64,000 nt of DNA from Euclidia mi (Eukaryota; Arthropoda; Insecta; Lepidoptera; Erebidae), in NCBI GenBank assembly GCA_944739405.2, contig OX123190.2, positions 23,968,807-24,032,806 of the forward strand, read 5' to 3'. Made by a program: the position numbers and the translations under genes. This document shows positions 10,218-21,134 of this stretch, one piece after another; position 1 is the stretch's first letter; the number at the start of each line of letters is the position of its first letter. The notes under the pieces are model-generated. The model saw only the letters and a program-made list of their open reading frames with translations, had not been told where the DNA came from and made no database searches.

Positions 10218-11843
10218 GAATCAGTGTTAGCGTCAATAACCTCTTTTCCTTGATCCACGAAATTAGCTCGATTTTGACTTGGATTGTTCTGTAAATTACC
10301 GAACCGTTTATTATTGTATTCCCGTTTACGGCAGTTTTCAATGACGTGACCAGGAAATTTGCAGTATCGGCAATAGAGTGGATAAGCTCGCGGTTTGTTT
10401 TGGAAAGCGTTATTAGGTCTAAACTCCTGTGACTTACTTTCAGGTTTTGGAAATGACCTTGGTCGTGAAGGTCCTGAGTCGGCGTTAGGGTGTGATTTCC
10501 TGTTGACGATTTGTAGATTTTTTTCCTCTGAAATGGCTGCGTTGATCGCCTCATTCAATGTTTTCGGGGATCGAACCCGAACATTGTTTGATATTCTTGG
10601 GTGTAGACCAAGGACAAGGGTGTGAAGGGCTACTTCCTCCATTGCACTACTTTTGCCAGGAAGCTCTGATTTCTTGGAATTGCTTAGGTTAATTTCAGTT
10701 AACAACTGGGATAAACATGTCTCTAAACGCAGGGAATATTGCGTAACAGTTTCTGTGTTCATTTGCCAACACTCTTGAAGATCGGTTAGTAAGTGTGAAT
10801 AGCATTTTCGCTCGCCAAATTGAGTATTTAAAAAGTCTTTAAGTTGATCCCAATTATTAAAATCTTTAATGGAACATGCAGTTGCCGCTCGTCCTTGGAA
10901 TTGGCTTAAAATATACCTACACAATATGGGTTTTTGGTTCGTAGAAGCAAGGTTGTATGCATTTGAACAGTTAGTGACAAAAGGTGTGAGTTTATCCCTG
11001 GAACCGTCATAAGGCTTTATGAACTTAATTAAAACAATTAAACCTTTAATGGTATCGGGGTCAAAATTGACCCCAAAGCTTCATATTTTTAATCACACCT
11101 TTTCAGTAAAAGCACCTACACTCTTGAGTGACGGACGCGCGTCACTTAAGTGCTAGTGAGAACGGAGATATTTACACTGCTGGGGTCAAATTTGACCCCG
11201 ATACCGGAAGCGTACATTTTATTGTGTGATTTATGTTATAATGTTTCACTATTTTATACTTAATTTATATATATTTTTTACGTGACGGTGAAATCTCAAA
11301 GCTTTTGGGAGATTAATACGAAAACTCTGGCTCCGAATTAATTCAGGATGCCACAATAGCTGCTTGTGACCAGAAAATTATCAGCGTTTGTGAGGAAAAA
11401 TTGATTAATTGTTATAGATTGTCATTTTTTTATTATTCGTGATTTCATAGGAAGTTTCTATTTTTTATTATATTAGTTATATACAAAAACGAATACAAAA
11501 TGTTTTCTTGTATTATTTTTATTTTTATATATAAATAAGAATAAATAAAGTAGAGTCTTGTCAAATAAGAAGATACTACCTGTTTTATTTATTAAATATG
11601 TGATCTCTTGTTAAAACATGATACAAATTTAATAAAACATTACATTGTAAGTCCTTTTTTCCGAAATAAAAAGAAAATTTATAATGTACAGTTGTATCAT
11701 TTTATATTACTGTGTTCTAATATCTGGGGTCAATTTTGACCCCTATACCACTTACGTTGCCTTTTATAGCGAAACCAGCTAAGGGTTAAGTCATCAGAGT
11801 CAGATTGCACTGCAATAGGCTTCTTGAGTTCTTCCTGTGACAT
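10208..11843 (-). pseudogene. Gypsy-1 gag, split by a MITE
   Basis: Gag begins at an ATG at 11843 (MSQEELKKPI), runs about 18 codons, is interrupted by the MITE at 11042-11785, and resumes at 11037 to the stop at 10208. The second part holds a capsid-like helical region (YILSQFQGRAATACSIKDF, FLNTQFGERK, LGLHPRISNNVR) and a CCHC zinc knuckle CRYCKFPGHVIENC (C-x2-C-x4-H-x4-C) for RNA packaging. The reading frame agrees on both sides of the MITE if one TTAA copy is kept, so the MITE insertion is the only visible lesion in gag. The product would form the virus-like particle core. Confidence 0.8.
11042..11785. mobile_element. piggyBac-like MITE (744 bp) inserted in Gypsy-1 gag
   Basis: It is flanked by TTAA on both sides (11038-11041 and 11786-11789), the piggyBac-superfamily target. 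The termini are imperfect inverted repeats: ACCTTTAATGGTATCG on the left and CCCTTAGCTGGTTTCG when the right end is read inward. Three copies of a palindrome GGGGTCAAA(A/T)TTGACCCC or close variant lie at 11057, 11182 and 11726, two near the left end and one near the right. There is no transposase frame, so it would depend on an element elsewhere. Confidence 0.8.
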
Positions 11844-12523
11844 TGTAGTTTAATAATCAAAACAGGCTAAATAAAATCAACGCTATAAATATTGGCAGTA
11901 TTCGTTGCAATAGGATGGTAAGTAACAAAGAATAGTCAGACACGAACTCTCCGAACTTAAGCGAGCTTTATCTCTTTGTTATGACTGCGAATGGACGGCG
12001 CTATTCTTATCTCGAATAAGTCGTCTAAGTTACATCCGACGAATGAGTCGAAATTATAGTATCGGATATTAAGTTAGTTAGTCTAGTTTAATATAAAACG
12101 TATGTTTCGGATCACTGTAACACTGGAAATTGCACTGCACTGAATATGGTTTGCACTGGTAAATATAAATGATGAACAATTACTCACATTTAAGTCAGGA
12201 ACACACCCAGCAGGAACATAGTGTACAGCATCTTCTAGCAGGACTTCTCTCGTCTAGCAGGACGAGATATATAGGATAGCACTCTGGATACGAAGTTAGT
12301 TTGTATGTAAGAAGAACGTGAGTCGCGCTCCGCGGTATAGTACTATTGTTTCCTTACTCGACTTGAACTCTCACAAGGAACTCGAATACACTTTACGAGT
12401 ATGTCGCGGTTTTGATTTGGAAATGTATGGATTTAGAAGTATTATCACTTTTCTCACTGCACTGGAATGTAGCTCGTTTAACGGTATAGTTTTATGCACT
12501 CGGAGGATACCGGGGATTTTGTT
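11844..12523 (-). other. Gypsy-1 untranslated leader
   Basis: About 680 nt between primer-binding site and gag ATG, without a long open frame. A TCTAGCAGGAC motif is repeated near 12234 and 12254. Confidence 0.55.
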
Positions 12524-12541
12524 ATCCCACCGCTGCCACCA
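12524..12541 (-). promoter_or_regulatory. Gypsy-1 primer-binding site, tRNA-Leu type
   Basis: The minus strand reads TGGTGGCAGCGGTGGGAT, complementary to the 3' end of a tRNA ending ATCCCACCGCTGCCACCA, which matches the 3' end of eukaryotic tRNA-Leu including CCA. It lies one base from the LTR, where minus-strand DNA synthesis starts. Confidence 0.75.
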
Positions 12542-12542
12542 A

Positions 12543-12791
12543 TGTTACGATGCGACTTGAGAAAGCGTTTTTAAAAAACAGTTTTTATTTGAAGATGATT
12601 TATTTTGTCCTTGACAATTAAATACAATAATTACAATGATGAGAGTGATTTGGAACTACCGCGCACCTTGGAGGATAGGAACGGACTGATGGGGATCATG
12701 GTAGTGTCTATTACGATAACTAAGAGACATGCTGAGTAAGGGATTTATCTGTTAGGGATAGCAGGTTCAGTGGTTAGAGTGGCCTGTAACA
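12543..12791 (-). repeat. Gypsy-1 5' LTR (249 bp)
   Basis: The segment starts TGTTAC and ends GTAACA, a perfect 6-bp inverted terminal repeat with the TG...CA ends of LTRs, and abuts the primer-binding site. On the coding strand an AAATAAAA stretch near 12580 may serve as polyadenylation signal. The partner LTR is not in the window. Confidence 0.7.
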
Positions 12792-13245
12792 GTATGAGTT
12801 TACTAATTTAGTTTATAATTTCGTTAGCAATGTAGTAGCGGGTATTGAAATCTGTACAAGGATAAATCCACACTTGTATGTTTTCAGAGGGTAATTAGAA
12901 ATGTATTCCAGGATATTTTGGGTCTAGGTACATAGAAAACCGAACTTATTACTATGCTCTACTGTGTTTTAAGTATTTGAAGATATTTAATTAATATGAT
13001 TTTGAATTCCAATGATGGATGGATTGTCTCCTACTCAGTAATCGTCTAAGAGTTGGCCACACTCTCACACGGAAAACAAAAAGAGAAGACTCAAGAATAT
13101 AACCTATATATAATATACCTTCTGATCGTGTGTATAAACTGATCACTTTTCTGAATATTACGCGCATAAACCGCGGTGCAGTATAATGTTGTGCAGAATT
13201 CGATTCCCATACGAGACAATACTTTCTAAGATTTAAAACTGTTTT
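12792..13245. other. flanking DNA, no gene seen
   Basis: Outside the Gypsy-1 LTR. No coding or repeat signature recognised. Confidence 0.5.
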
Positions 13246-13500
13246 TAACCGACTCCAAAAAGAGGAGGAGGTTCTCAATTCGGCTGTATCTTTTTTTATG
13301 TTTGTTACCTCATAACTCCGTCATTTATCGATCGATTTCCAAAATTCTTTTTTGTTTGAAAGGATATCCTGCAACATTAACTTTCAGGTGGGTCCCATAT
13401 AAATTTTATCAAAATCAATCCAATAGTTTAATTAAAAACTCAAATTTTATCAAAACCAATCCAGTAGTTTCATTAAAAACTCCAAAAAGTATGTCATCCA
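13246..13500 (+). repeat. lepidopteran dispersed repeat (ACCGACT..AGGAGGAGG type)
   Basis: Begins ACCGACTCCAAAAAGAGG then AGGAGGTTCTCAATTCG and continues TGTTTGTTACCTCATAACTC, a consensus I recall as very frequent in moth and butterfly introns. A block of about 40 bp, TTTTATCAAAA(T/C)CAATCC.., occurs twice in tandem near 13405 and 13443. Class is uncertain. Confidence 0.5.
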
Positions 13501-13636
13501 AGTAAACAAAATTAAGCATTTACTGTGACTTTTCATCAGTGGACACTAGAAAAGTCGCAATCAACGGGCCTACTTCGGGCTTCATTATCAGGTATTGATG
13601 AAACCAGGAGGAAGAAAGGTTGGAGAGTAAATCTAT

Positions 13637-14110
13637 ATATATAAAATTGCTTGGGCTGACTGATTCATCAACGCAGAGCCAAAACCACAGGGGCTTGAGA
13701 CTTGAAATTTTGACAGTCGATGCATTTTATGACGTAAGCACCCACTAAGGAAAGATTTTTATACATATTTTTGGTTAGAAAAAGTAAACACGCAATTTAG
13801 ATTTTTTCAAATCTAATAACTAAGAGGATGATATAGGGGTAGAAAGTTTGTATGGGAGGTCCGTAATTTTAAAAAGATAGCGTGTATTTTTGTGTGCAAT
13901 CTTCTGGTTAGAAATAAAACAAATACGTATTTTAGCGATTTCTAAAATCTACCGTTTAAAAAGGTGAAAGAGGGGTTGAAAGTTTTTATGCGAAGTGAAA
14001 CTTCACATACTAGCTTCTGATTAGAAATAAGTGATCATGTATTTACGCGTTTTTGGAAATAGGGGTTGAATTTTTATATGGAAAGTCATTATACATATAA
14101 TAACTTTGAT
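13637..14110 (+). mobile_element. Helitron-like non-autonomous fragment (5' type end)
   Basis: Begins CTATATATATAAAATTGC, followed by CTGACTGATTCATCAACGC, the opening typical of lepidopteran non-autonomous Helitrons. The interior carries GAAAGTTTGTATGGGAGG and three related blocks of the form AGGGGT(A/T)GAA. I do not see a clear CTRR 3' end with hairpin, so the right boundary is approximate. Confidence 0.45.
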
Positions 14111-14307
14111 TATAAATCACAGAATAACTAATAGTAGTACGGTTTAATTCAAAGAGCAGACGATGAGTACGTTCTTCAGTGTTTTCACGATTAAATATTC
14201 TTCACTGTAAGCCTGAATTTGTGATAACCTCTTTTCACGCAGCTCACTACTTTCTCTTGAAATGGCCTTGGACAGAGATTCCCTACTTTGAGATAGACGT
14301 TTCTCCC

Positions 14308-14870
14308 TTTCTTCGCTAGTTGTGGAGTACTGCTCACATCTCTGGGCCGGAGCGCCAAAATATCAGCTTGATCCACTTAACTCCCTACAGAGACGAGCTG
14401 CTCGAATCGTCGATGATCCCGATCTCACGACTAGACTAGAGTCGCTGGAGCAGCGGAGAGACTTTGGTTCTCTCTGCCTATTTTATCGACTCTTTCACGG
14501 GGAGTGCTCCGAAGAATTGTTTAATTTGGTACCAGGGTCACCCTTCTACCAACGTACCACTCGCCGACACAGTAGAGTTCACCCGTACTACCGGGAAGCG
14601 TTCTCATCTAGTACGGTGCGCTTCCAGCGATCTTTTCTACACGTGGTAGAAAGTGCCGTGTAGGCTCTGGATTGAACTACCTGCTGCGGTGTTTCCCGAG
14701 CGCTATGACTTGTCCTTCTTCAAACGAGGTTTAAAGAGAGCATTACTTTCACGGTAGGCAGCGGTTTTGCTGTGTATACCCTGACATTAGCGAAGTCCAT
14801 GAGCAGCGGTTACCGTTTACCATCAGATGGGCCGTTCGCTCGTCTGCCACTAGCAGCAATTAAATAGAAA
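14308..14870 (+). pseudogene. LINE 3' fragment, C-terminal RT region plus 3' UTR
   Basis: The plus strand encodes VEYCSHLWAGAPKYQLDPL, LQRRAARIVDDP, CLFYRLFHGECSEELFNLV and HSRVHPYYREAFSSSTVRF, the C-terminal ORF2 region of a widespread insect LINE group (CR1/Kiri-like). A frameshift near 14655 separates this from LNYLLRCFPERYDLSFFK-like sequence, and a stop follows. The end, CACCATCAGATGGGCCG-like and ATTAAATAG, resembles the usual 3' UTR. All catalytic RT motifs are absent, so it is a dead 5'-truncated copy. Confidence 0.7.
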
Positions 14871-17088
14871 TAGTTTCATTTAAACGGCGCTGCCTCATAT
14901 GGACAGCGCGTTTAGTAGGACTAGTCTAAGATGGGTATCTTTAATTTCGATAAATCCGATAAGTGCAGAAAGGAAAATTCACCAAAAAACAGGAAATAAA
15001 AAAAATTTAACAAAAAAACCGCCTCCAAAAATCTGGAAAATGTGTGAAAATAGCACTAAAAAGTAAAAAATAAATTCCGTTATTTTAACTTCAATTTACT
15101 TATAAACATCACCTATTCAACTGAATATTATATACTTATACAAGTTATACGTATCTATCACTTAATTCACATACCTGACACAGTACATATTTTTATATGA
15201 CTAACAAACTAAATTAAATACCTATCACCAGAAATCAAATAAGAATATTATATTTTTGGACTAAGTACTTAAAAATAAAAAAATTATTAGGACTATAATA
15301 TACAATTATACTTTATTTTGAAGTCGGTGCCAGCCAAGCGTTTTAGTAAATAATTTCTTGATAATGTACAAAATATATGAAAAACTGTATTGATACGATA
15401 ATTTAGCAAAACCTCATCAAACTTGTAAGTAATTTACAAATGACGAGAAATCAAATCATCAAATATAAATCAAATTTTAGGAAGTTTTCTATAACACAAA
15501 ATATATGTAAAGTTACATTAATACCACAATGTAGGATCGAACCAAACCTATTTTGCAAATAAAGAAAACAACGCAACCTGGCAACAGGCGCGACAGCTCA
15601 GTTACAAATTAACCTAAATACCTATTTACAATTACCTATCTAACCAAAACAAGATCTTAAAGCGATACTTGTAACAAATCAAATTCTGAGAAGTTTTTAC
15701 AAAAAGATCTCAAATTTTGAAAAACAGGAAAAATTAAATTATGTAAAGATGCAAACCTATTTCAATGAACACAGATTTCGTGTAAAATAACTCTGAAGAA
15801 CAACATAATTTTTTTTATGAGTTTTATGTTCCTTGTATGCATATTTACTTTTGTTAAGTAGGCACTGCGGGATAAAGAATTAAATTATTTATTTTTAATG
15901 GCACTTTGTTGACCGCACAAAAGGGCTCCTATGCGATGGATGGACCTAATAAAGTCTGCTGTAGGAGCCTTAGCTTGCTGTAGGGTTAAACTACTAAAAC
16001 ACTGGCGGCTTCTATCAGAAGGGGATAGCGTGTGAAGCAAATCACTTCTGCCCATACCAGTCCTACAACATGACGGCCATTAGCGTTACGGATTATAAGA
16101 AACATGGCACTTGGTTAAGCTGTGCGATACATGATTCAGTTAGATTTTGTAAATAATTCACCTAGCATTAGGAAGATATATGTTAATCAGCAATAGCTCT
16201 TCTTTTTTACAGTATCTATTTGTAAGTAAAGGACGCACAATTTATTGATATAAATGCATCATCACGCACACGACACTACTTGTCTTAGGCATCTCAACTC
16301 TTAATACCTGAAAAGCCTCTCCCAGTTGGGCTGTTCCAAAGCTGGAACGAGCATATGTAAGTCCGTTCCAGGCAAAAGTACGAGAAAATCTAACATACGC
16401 AACATAATAAGCAATTGCGACAACAATAACACAAAGAGTAAATACAGAAATAATGTAGCAATAAAAGATTATATAAATCTTAACATATAGCTTTTATGAC
16501 GTCATCAATAAAGAAACGGTGTTCTTCAAATTTTCCGCAATTTGCTGCGTTTTGTTGCAAAATTTATGTTTCTACTTTACTGTCGCTTGATGACTCCTTA
16601 ACTTTGAAATGCGTAATAATAATTTAATGATGCTATTGCGGAAATATTCTGTTTGTCAAACATTCTCATAAAGAGGCGTATTTTAAAATAATAAACCGTT
16701 TGAAGTAGTTATTTGATTCTTCCGGGTAACGACGTCCGCACTGGATAGTGAAATAAAAACTGCGCTGATGGATGAATGATTAAAACGGCTTCGTATTGTG
16801 CTAAACTCTTGTGGTGGGTTCATCTTTCCTTCCATTAGGTTTTTTTATTGCTGTCAACGATGACAATCGGTGGTACCTGATGGTAAGCGGTATATATTAC
16901 TCATAGGTACATCATATAGAAGCAAGGCCAAAGAACCTTCAAGATTATATTAGCTCTTTGTATACTTACGTCTTAATGCGACTTTGTGATGGGTTTGTAA
17001 TAAACCATGCTACTTAACAATTCGGCATTTTTCCACGTACCTATGTTATTTCTTAGAAGATTGCCATGAGCTGATTTGGGTAGGATAT
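14871..17088. other. unassigned AT-rich DNA
   Basis: No credible gene. Around 15900-16090 a more GC-balanced block occurs (TGTAGGAGCC, AAGGGGATAGC) that may be a degraded repeat. Near 16860-16890 the phrase TACCTGATGGTAAGCGG is a relic of a common LINE 3' UTR. The remainder is low-complexity. Confidence 0.5.
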
Positions 17089-17097
17089 GTGGTATTA

Positions 17098-17357
17098 CTG
17101 CCTCCGTGGTCCAGTGGATAGCGTATGCGACTGCTGATTGGAGGTCCCGGGTTCGATTCCCGGGTCGGGCAAAAGTGTTACTGGGTTTTTCCGAAAACTC
17201 AGTAGCAGCCCGGAGTCTGGTTATGTGCCCGGTAACGGCAATTGCCTCGCCCCCTATTACTTGGGACCTAAAAATTCAGTGCGAAATGTGGGTGTAATAT
17301 TTACACCTCTGCCTACCCCTCCGGGAAACAGACGTGAGACCATAAATATAAAAAAAA
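17098..17357 (+). mobile_element. tRNA-derived SINE with 9-bp target duplication
   Basis: The head contains a Pol III A box (GTGGTCCAGTGGATAGC) and B box (GGTTCGATTCC). The body includes GTCTGGTTATGTGCCCGG and ACACCTCTGCCTACCCC, and it ends in an A-rich tail. The perfect duplication GTGGTATTA flanks it at 17089-17097 and 17358-17366. It is the same family as the copy at 22170-22572. Transcription would be by RNA polymerase III with retroposition by a partner LINE. Confidence 0.85.
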
Positions 17358-17774
17358 GTGGTATTATGAAATTCGATGGGATAAAATAGATCTGACGATA
17401 ACTCACTGGACTGGACTTACAGCCTGCTTCGCGTAGGGCCTTCGTGACTTCAAACTCACGACGCGACGCACACAAATGAGTTTTCGAAGTTGAACTGAAG
17501 GTGCTTATTAAATTGTTGATTATAGCTTGTGAAATGACGAAGGATGACATTATAAGGCAATATGCATATCTGAGTGTTCTCCATAATTTTCTCAATGGAC
17601 AATCATGTTAAGTCTGCCTAGGTGCCTGTGGTTATGGCAGACTATGACCTTTTCATAGTGAGAAGACGGATGCAACCAACGGTGTGATACATTTTTGGTG
17701 CAAGAAGAGGTGTAAGGGTTATCTTATATAAAAGATTTAATCTACCGTGAATGTTAACCACGCTGGCCAAACAG

Positions 17775-17995
17775 GTTTGTATAGGGTTTGTATCAAGTTT
17801 TTCTTCTCTTACAGTGATGTTCTTTGCATAATATATGCTCCCTCTGTCGGCTCTTATGACACCCATGGGATGATATGGGGTGGTGACATGCCGTACTCTT
17901 AATCCATCACCACACGGACAGCGTGGTATAGTAGGCTAATTCCTCCTTTCAAAGGAAAGGCCTAGTCCAGCAGTGGACTGTTAAAGGCTGATGAT
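17775..17995 (-). repeat. fragment of SINE-associated repeat (CCGTGTGG..GGCGAC type)
   Basis: Read on the minus strand it has CCGTGTGGTGATGG, CATGTCACCACCCCATATC and CATGGGTGTCATAAGAG, matching the front part of the composite SINE at 22170-22572. The right end (AAAGGCCTAGTCCAGCAG, GGCTGATGATGATAATG, plus strand) resembles a common lepidopteran LINE 3' terminus, so two fragments are probably joined here. Confidence 0.5.
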
Positions 17996-18833
17996 GATAA
18001 TGAATGTTTATTAACCCGTTCTCACATTGCACTATTTTATTTTTATCTTACTAAAATCCCGTTTCTACCAAACTCTATCTGAACCGAAAATGTAATTTAA
18101 AATCAAATCCAAAATTCTGCTCCAAGCGTATTCCAAAGATAAATTTGCCCGTTCCTTTCACATATACGATTAAAGACAAGCAAATCATTAAAAGTAACAA
18201 AATTATCCGCTTTGTGTAACAACGAGGGAGTTCTCCGTTAAAACCAACGATACCAAGTCTCGTTCAAACCATTCAACGGGATTACGAGTACATGTAGCTT
18301 TAAAAGTTGCTGAATAGATATTGCCTGATTAGTTATAAAGTACAATTATTCGCTACTTGCAAAAGGTTTATTTTATTCATTATGGATTGGATTTATTTCC
18401 GGGATTGCTTCAAATTTCCACATCTATATTTTTATTTATACAGCTCACCAATAATAAGGAGCTATTTTAATATAGGAGTAGGTACTAATGAAACCAAGTG
18501 TACATATTGAAACTCAAGAAAGGACTTACTATAGTGCGATTGCAAGAAGACAATTGTTAGATACTAGAGAATACCCAGCTAAGCTCGCTATAGTGATGAA
18601 AGTACCAATTACAGAACACGTCCCGGATATGGAATACCATTATATTTTTAAGTCTAAGTGCCCAGAATATTCCAACATGTTGTAATTTGATAACATAAAA
18701 TTTATTTTGGATTTACTCCATAATTTGTCCCTTAACTCTACTCAAACAAATTTTTCAATATTCGCAGCTTCGAAATATAACGTATTCCATTTAGGAACGT
18801 ATTCAAAAATTGGTTCTTTTCCTCGTCGCTATA
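17996..18833. other. unassigned DNA
   Basis: No gene or repeat recognised. Two 65-67-codon plus-strand frames near 18307-18685 have no recognisable content. Confidence 0.5.
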
Positions 18834-19044
18834 AGGGTTCTATCAGACAGAGAGCGATCACGCGGTCACGCGGTCAAGCGTTCAAGCGGTCAGTTTTGCG
18901 TTCTTTGTGATATTTTACGTTACATGGACCGCGTGACTGCTCTCTGTCTGATAGGACCATATGTAACGTAATATAACACAAAGAACGCAAAACTGACCGC
19001 TTGAACGCTTGACCGCGTGACCGCTCTCTGTCTAATAGAACCCT
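18834..19044. mobile_element. foldback MITE with ~90-bp inverted arms
   Basis: The left arm starts AGGGTTCTATCAGACAGAG and the right arm, read inward, AGGGTTCTATTAGACAGAG. The arms stay nearly identical for about 90 bp through the GCGGTCA-type blocks and GTTTTGCGTTCTTTGTG. A centre of about 30 bp carries a third, partial copy (CTCTCTGTCTGATAGGACC). The flanks suggest a TA-type target. No coding capacity. The RNA would form a long hairpin. Confidence 0.8.
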
Positions 19045-19049
19045 AATAT

Positions 19050-19196
19050 TGGGCGAAAGAGGCTGAAATTTGGGTACAATATGTTCTTTGGGGACTGTAG
19101 AGGTGCACTAAGAAGGGATTTAACAAAATTGACCCCGTAGGGTCAGGAAGAATAATATGTACGAGCGTAGCTGCGGGCATCCTCTAATTTTAAAAT
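19050..19196 (+). mobile_element. Helitron-like 3' terminal fragment
   Basis: Contains GAGGTGCACTAAGAAGGG and ends TACGAGCGTAGCTGCGGG followed by CATCCTCTAA. The palindromic GAGCGTAGCTGCGGGC with a nearby CT(A)A(A) end resembles the 3' hairpin and CTRR terminus of lepidopteran Helitrons, slightly mutated. The 5' part is lost or displaced by the adjacent foldback MITE. Confidence 0.45.
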
Positions 19197-20976
19197 AATA
19201 TGTCGGCGACTTGTACAATCAAACAAGTGGGCGCTGGTACAGTTTGAAAAAAATAACCCTTGGCTCGCTCTTAGAGTCGAGGCACACTAGAAACTGGTTT
19301 TGTATACGAGTGTCAATGTGCGTGTAAAGTAGCACTGGAAGCGACGATTTCTTGCTAAGCGATTCTCGCCCTTAAGGTGATTGACCGGGAAGTTGTTCGA
19401 CTGTACCTACCTGCGCGTGGCACCCTGTGATTTGTGGAAACTATGTCTGCGATTTGCGTACGCGTTCATTGGCCCATCGACGAGCTACTTACTAGCTACA
19501 AACCAGCCGACACAAAGTCGAGACTTCATTAGGCCGCACGCAGTTTAATTCACCGAACAAAACGCAAAAGTTCAGGTAAGGTGAGGAGGTATTTTATCCA
19601 CATTGTAACTTAGTTAAAATAACAGATTTTCCCTACAAAAAAAATTGTTGTTGAACTATGTTTCGATTTCACTTCGCATAAGATTATCCAGAGCTACTGA
19701 GAAAAACAAACTCATACATTTAACGTATTGAAGCCGTGAATAGAATGCGTAACTTTATGACGGCAAGATCGTACCCTAATCCCTGAAGACCTTTCGGCCA
19801 GTCTAAACGTAAGTGATGGCGTAGATTTAAAACTATAATCTCCATTATAATAGAGCACATATGCTTTGACAAGTACGTCATTCCTGTTTTTAATTTTCTC
19901 CTGTTTCTCACGTCTGATATTCGAGTCACTAAGCGTTTCTGTCGTTCAATTAATAGTCACACAGCCGAGTGTTTATACAAAATCTTTTAAATAAATTCGC
20001 TACGTGATTCCTGTGTACAGTGCCTCGCCAAATGGTGCAACAACAGATTTTTGTAATGTTCTGTGTTGGTAAGCGGGGTCTGGACTTTATCCAATTCGGT
20101 CATCGATTTACAAGTTCACTTTATGTTTTTCTGATACTTGCCGTTCTAGACAAAATACGCTACGCTTCCGTTTGTTGTGTATAGCTACTCGGCTGCAATT
20201 TCTATTGGTATACAACTTAACAACACTGCACAAGTTAAACCACTTGTAGTTATTGCTAATGGGGATTTTATATGTATGGTTTAAAGTTCTATCTTAGACC
20301 ACTATAAGTTAAAATTGTTGAAGTAGGGAAAATATTTCACATATAAATTTAATATACACGTGTAATATCAGCACTGTTTAATCTGCCCCACTGCTGCGCA
20401 CAGGCCATTTTTAATTATGAGAAAGTTTAGGGTCGTAGCACACGTATCAACTCGGAAAGGGATCGTCACCGCATCAACTGCAGCCGTTCAGTATTTTTTG
20501 AACCTACTGTAATGCACACTAATCGGAATCGTAACGTAATAGCCTCGCCTCGGGACAAGTTCATGAACCGCGGTGCGGTGCGTGGTCTACTTGCAGTTCC
20601 CGCGCTTAGGATTCTACGTACCCTAGCTTACGGCTCTCCGTAGCCTAGCTTACGTCTCTTTGCCCACGCTCTCCCGCGGTCTGCGTTGCCGAACATGCTT
20701 TCATTGGCTATCATTCACAAGGCAGCTTCCAGTCGTGTTCTTTGTCCTCTTCATCAAGTGCTATGCCAATGATAGCCAACTCACGTATTGTGAACTGAGA
20801 CATAACCGTGCGCTACACTTAACGTTCGGATTCAAAATAATTGAAGTAGTGCCGCCTAGCCGTCAACCAGCGGTTAGGCTACAAACCCACTACGCTACGC
20901 CCTCGTCATGTGTGGGTATGTAGAATTACCTAACATCTATTTCATAATTTTAAGGAGATCTATTAGGTATAAAAGT
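19197..20976. other. unassigned DNA
   Basis: No gene seen. Near 20378-20430 CCCCACTGCTGCGCACAGG resembles a relic of a common LINE 3' UTR. 20580-20700 has a few short direct repeats (CCTAGCTTACG occurs twice). Confidence 0.5.
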
Positions 20977-21134
20977 TTCCTCACAATGTTTTCCTTCACT
21001 GTTTAGTAAGTGCTAAATAGTTCAGAATTGAATATGCACATAACTCTAAAATCAGTTGTGCTCGGCGTTCGGTTTGAACCCGCGACCCTCTATGTAGTAG
21101 AATGTTGATCGCTCCACTAGACTGGCAATGCTCC
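20977..21134 (-). mobile_element. tRNA-derived SINE fragment
   Basis: On the minus strand a head with AGTCTAGTGGAGCGATC (A-box-like) and GCGGGTTCAAACC (B box) is followed by TAAACAGTGAAGGAAAACAT and GTGAGGAAACTTTTATACC, typical of a lepidopteran SINE body. No target duplication was found by eye. Confidence 0.6.

Larger units (their letters stand above)
4542..12791 (-). mobile_element. Gypsy-1: degraded Ty3/gypsy LTR retrotransposon carrying nested insertions
   Basis: Reading leftward: LTR (12791-12543), primer-binding site, leader, gag, a gag/pol frameshift site, the pol N-terminus and an aspartic protease. Gag is split by a piggyBac-like MITE (11042-11785) and the protease by LINE-A (4886-9541). 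The element stops at a Jockey fragment near 4542. RT, RNase H, integrase and the second LTR are not in the window, so it is a non-functional relic. The order and motifs (CCHC zinc knuckle, DTG protease) place it in Ty3/gypsy (Metaviridae); the lineage within the group is uncertain. Confidence 0.85.

Noticed and set aside
17101..17171. Functional tRNA gene
   Set aside because: Boxes A and B are present but the acceptor stem does not pair, and the unit continues into a SINE body with a target duplication.
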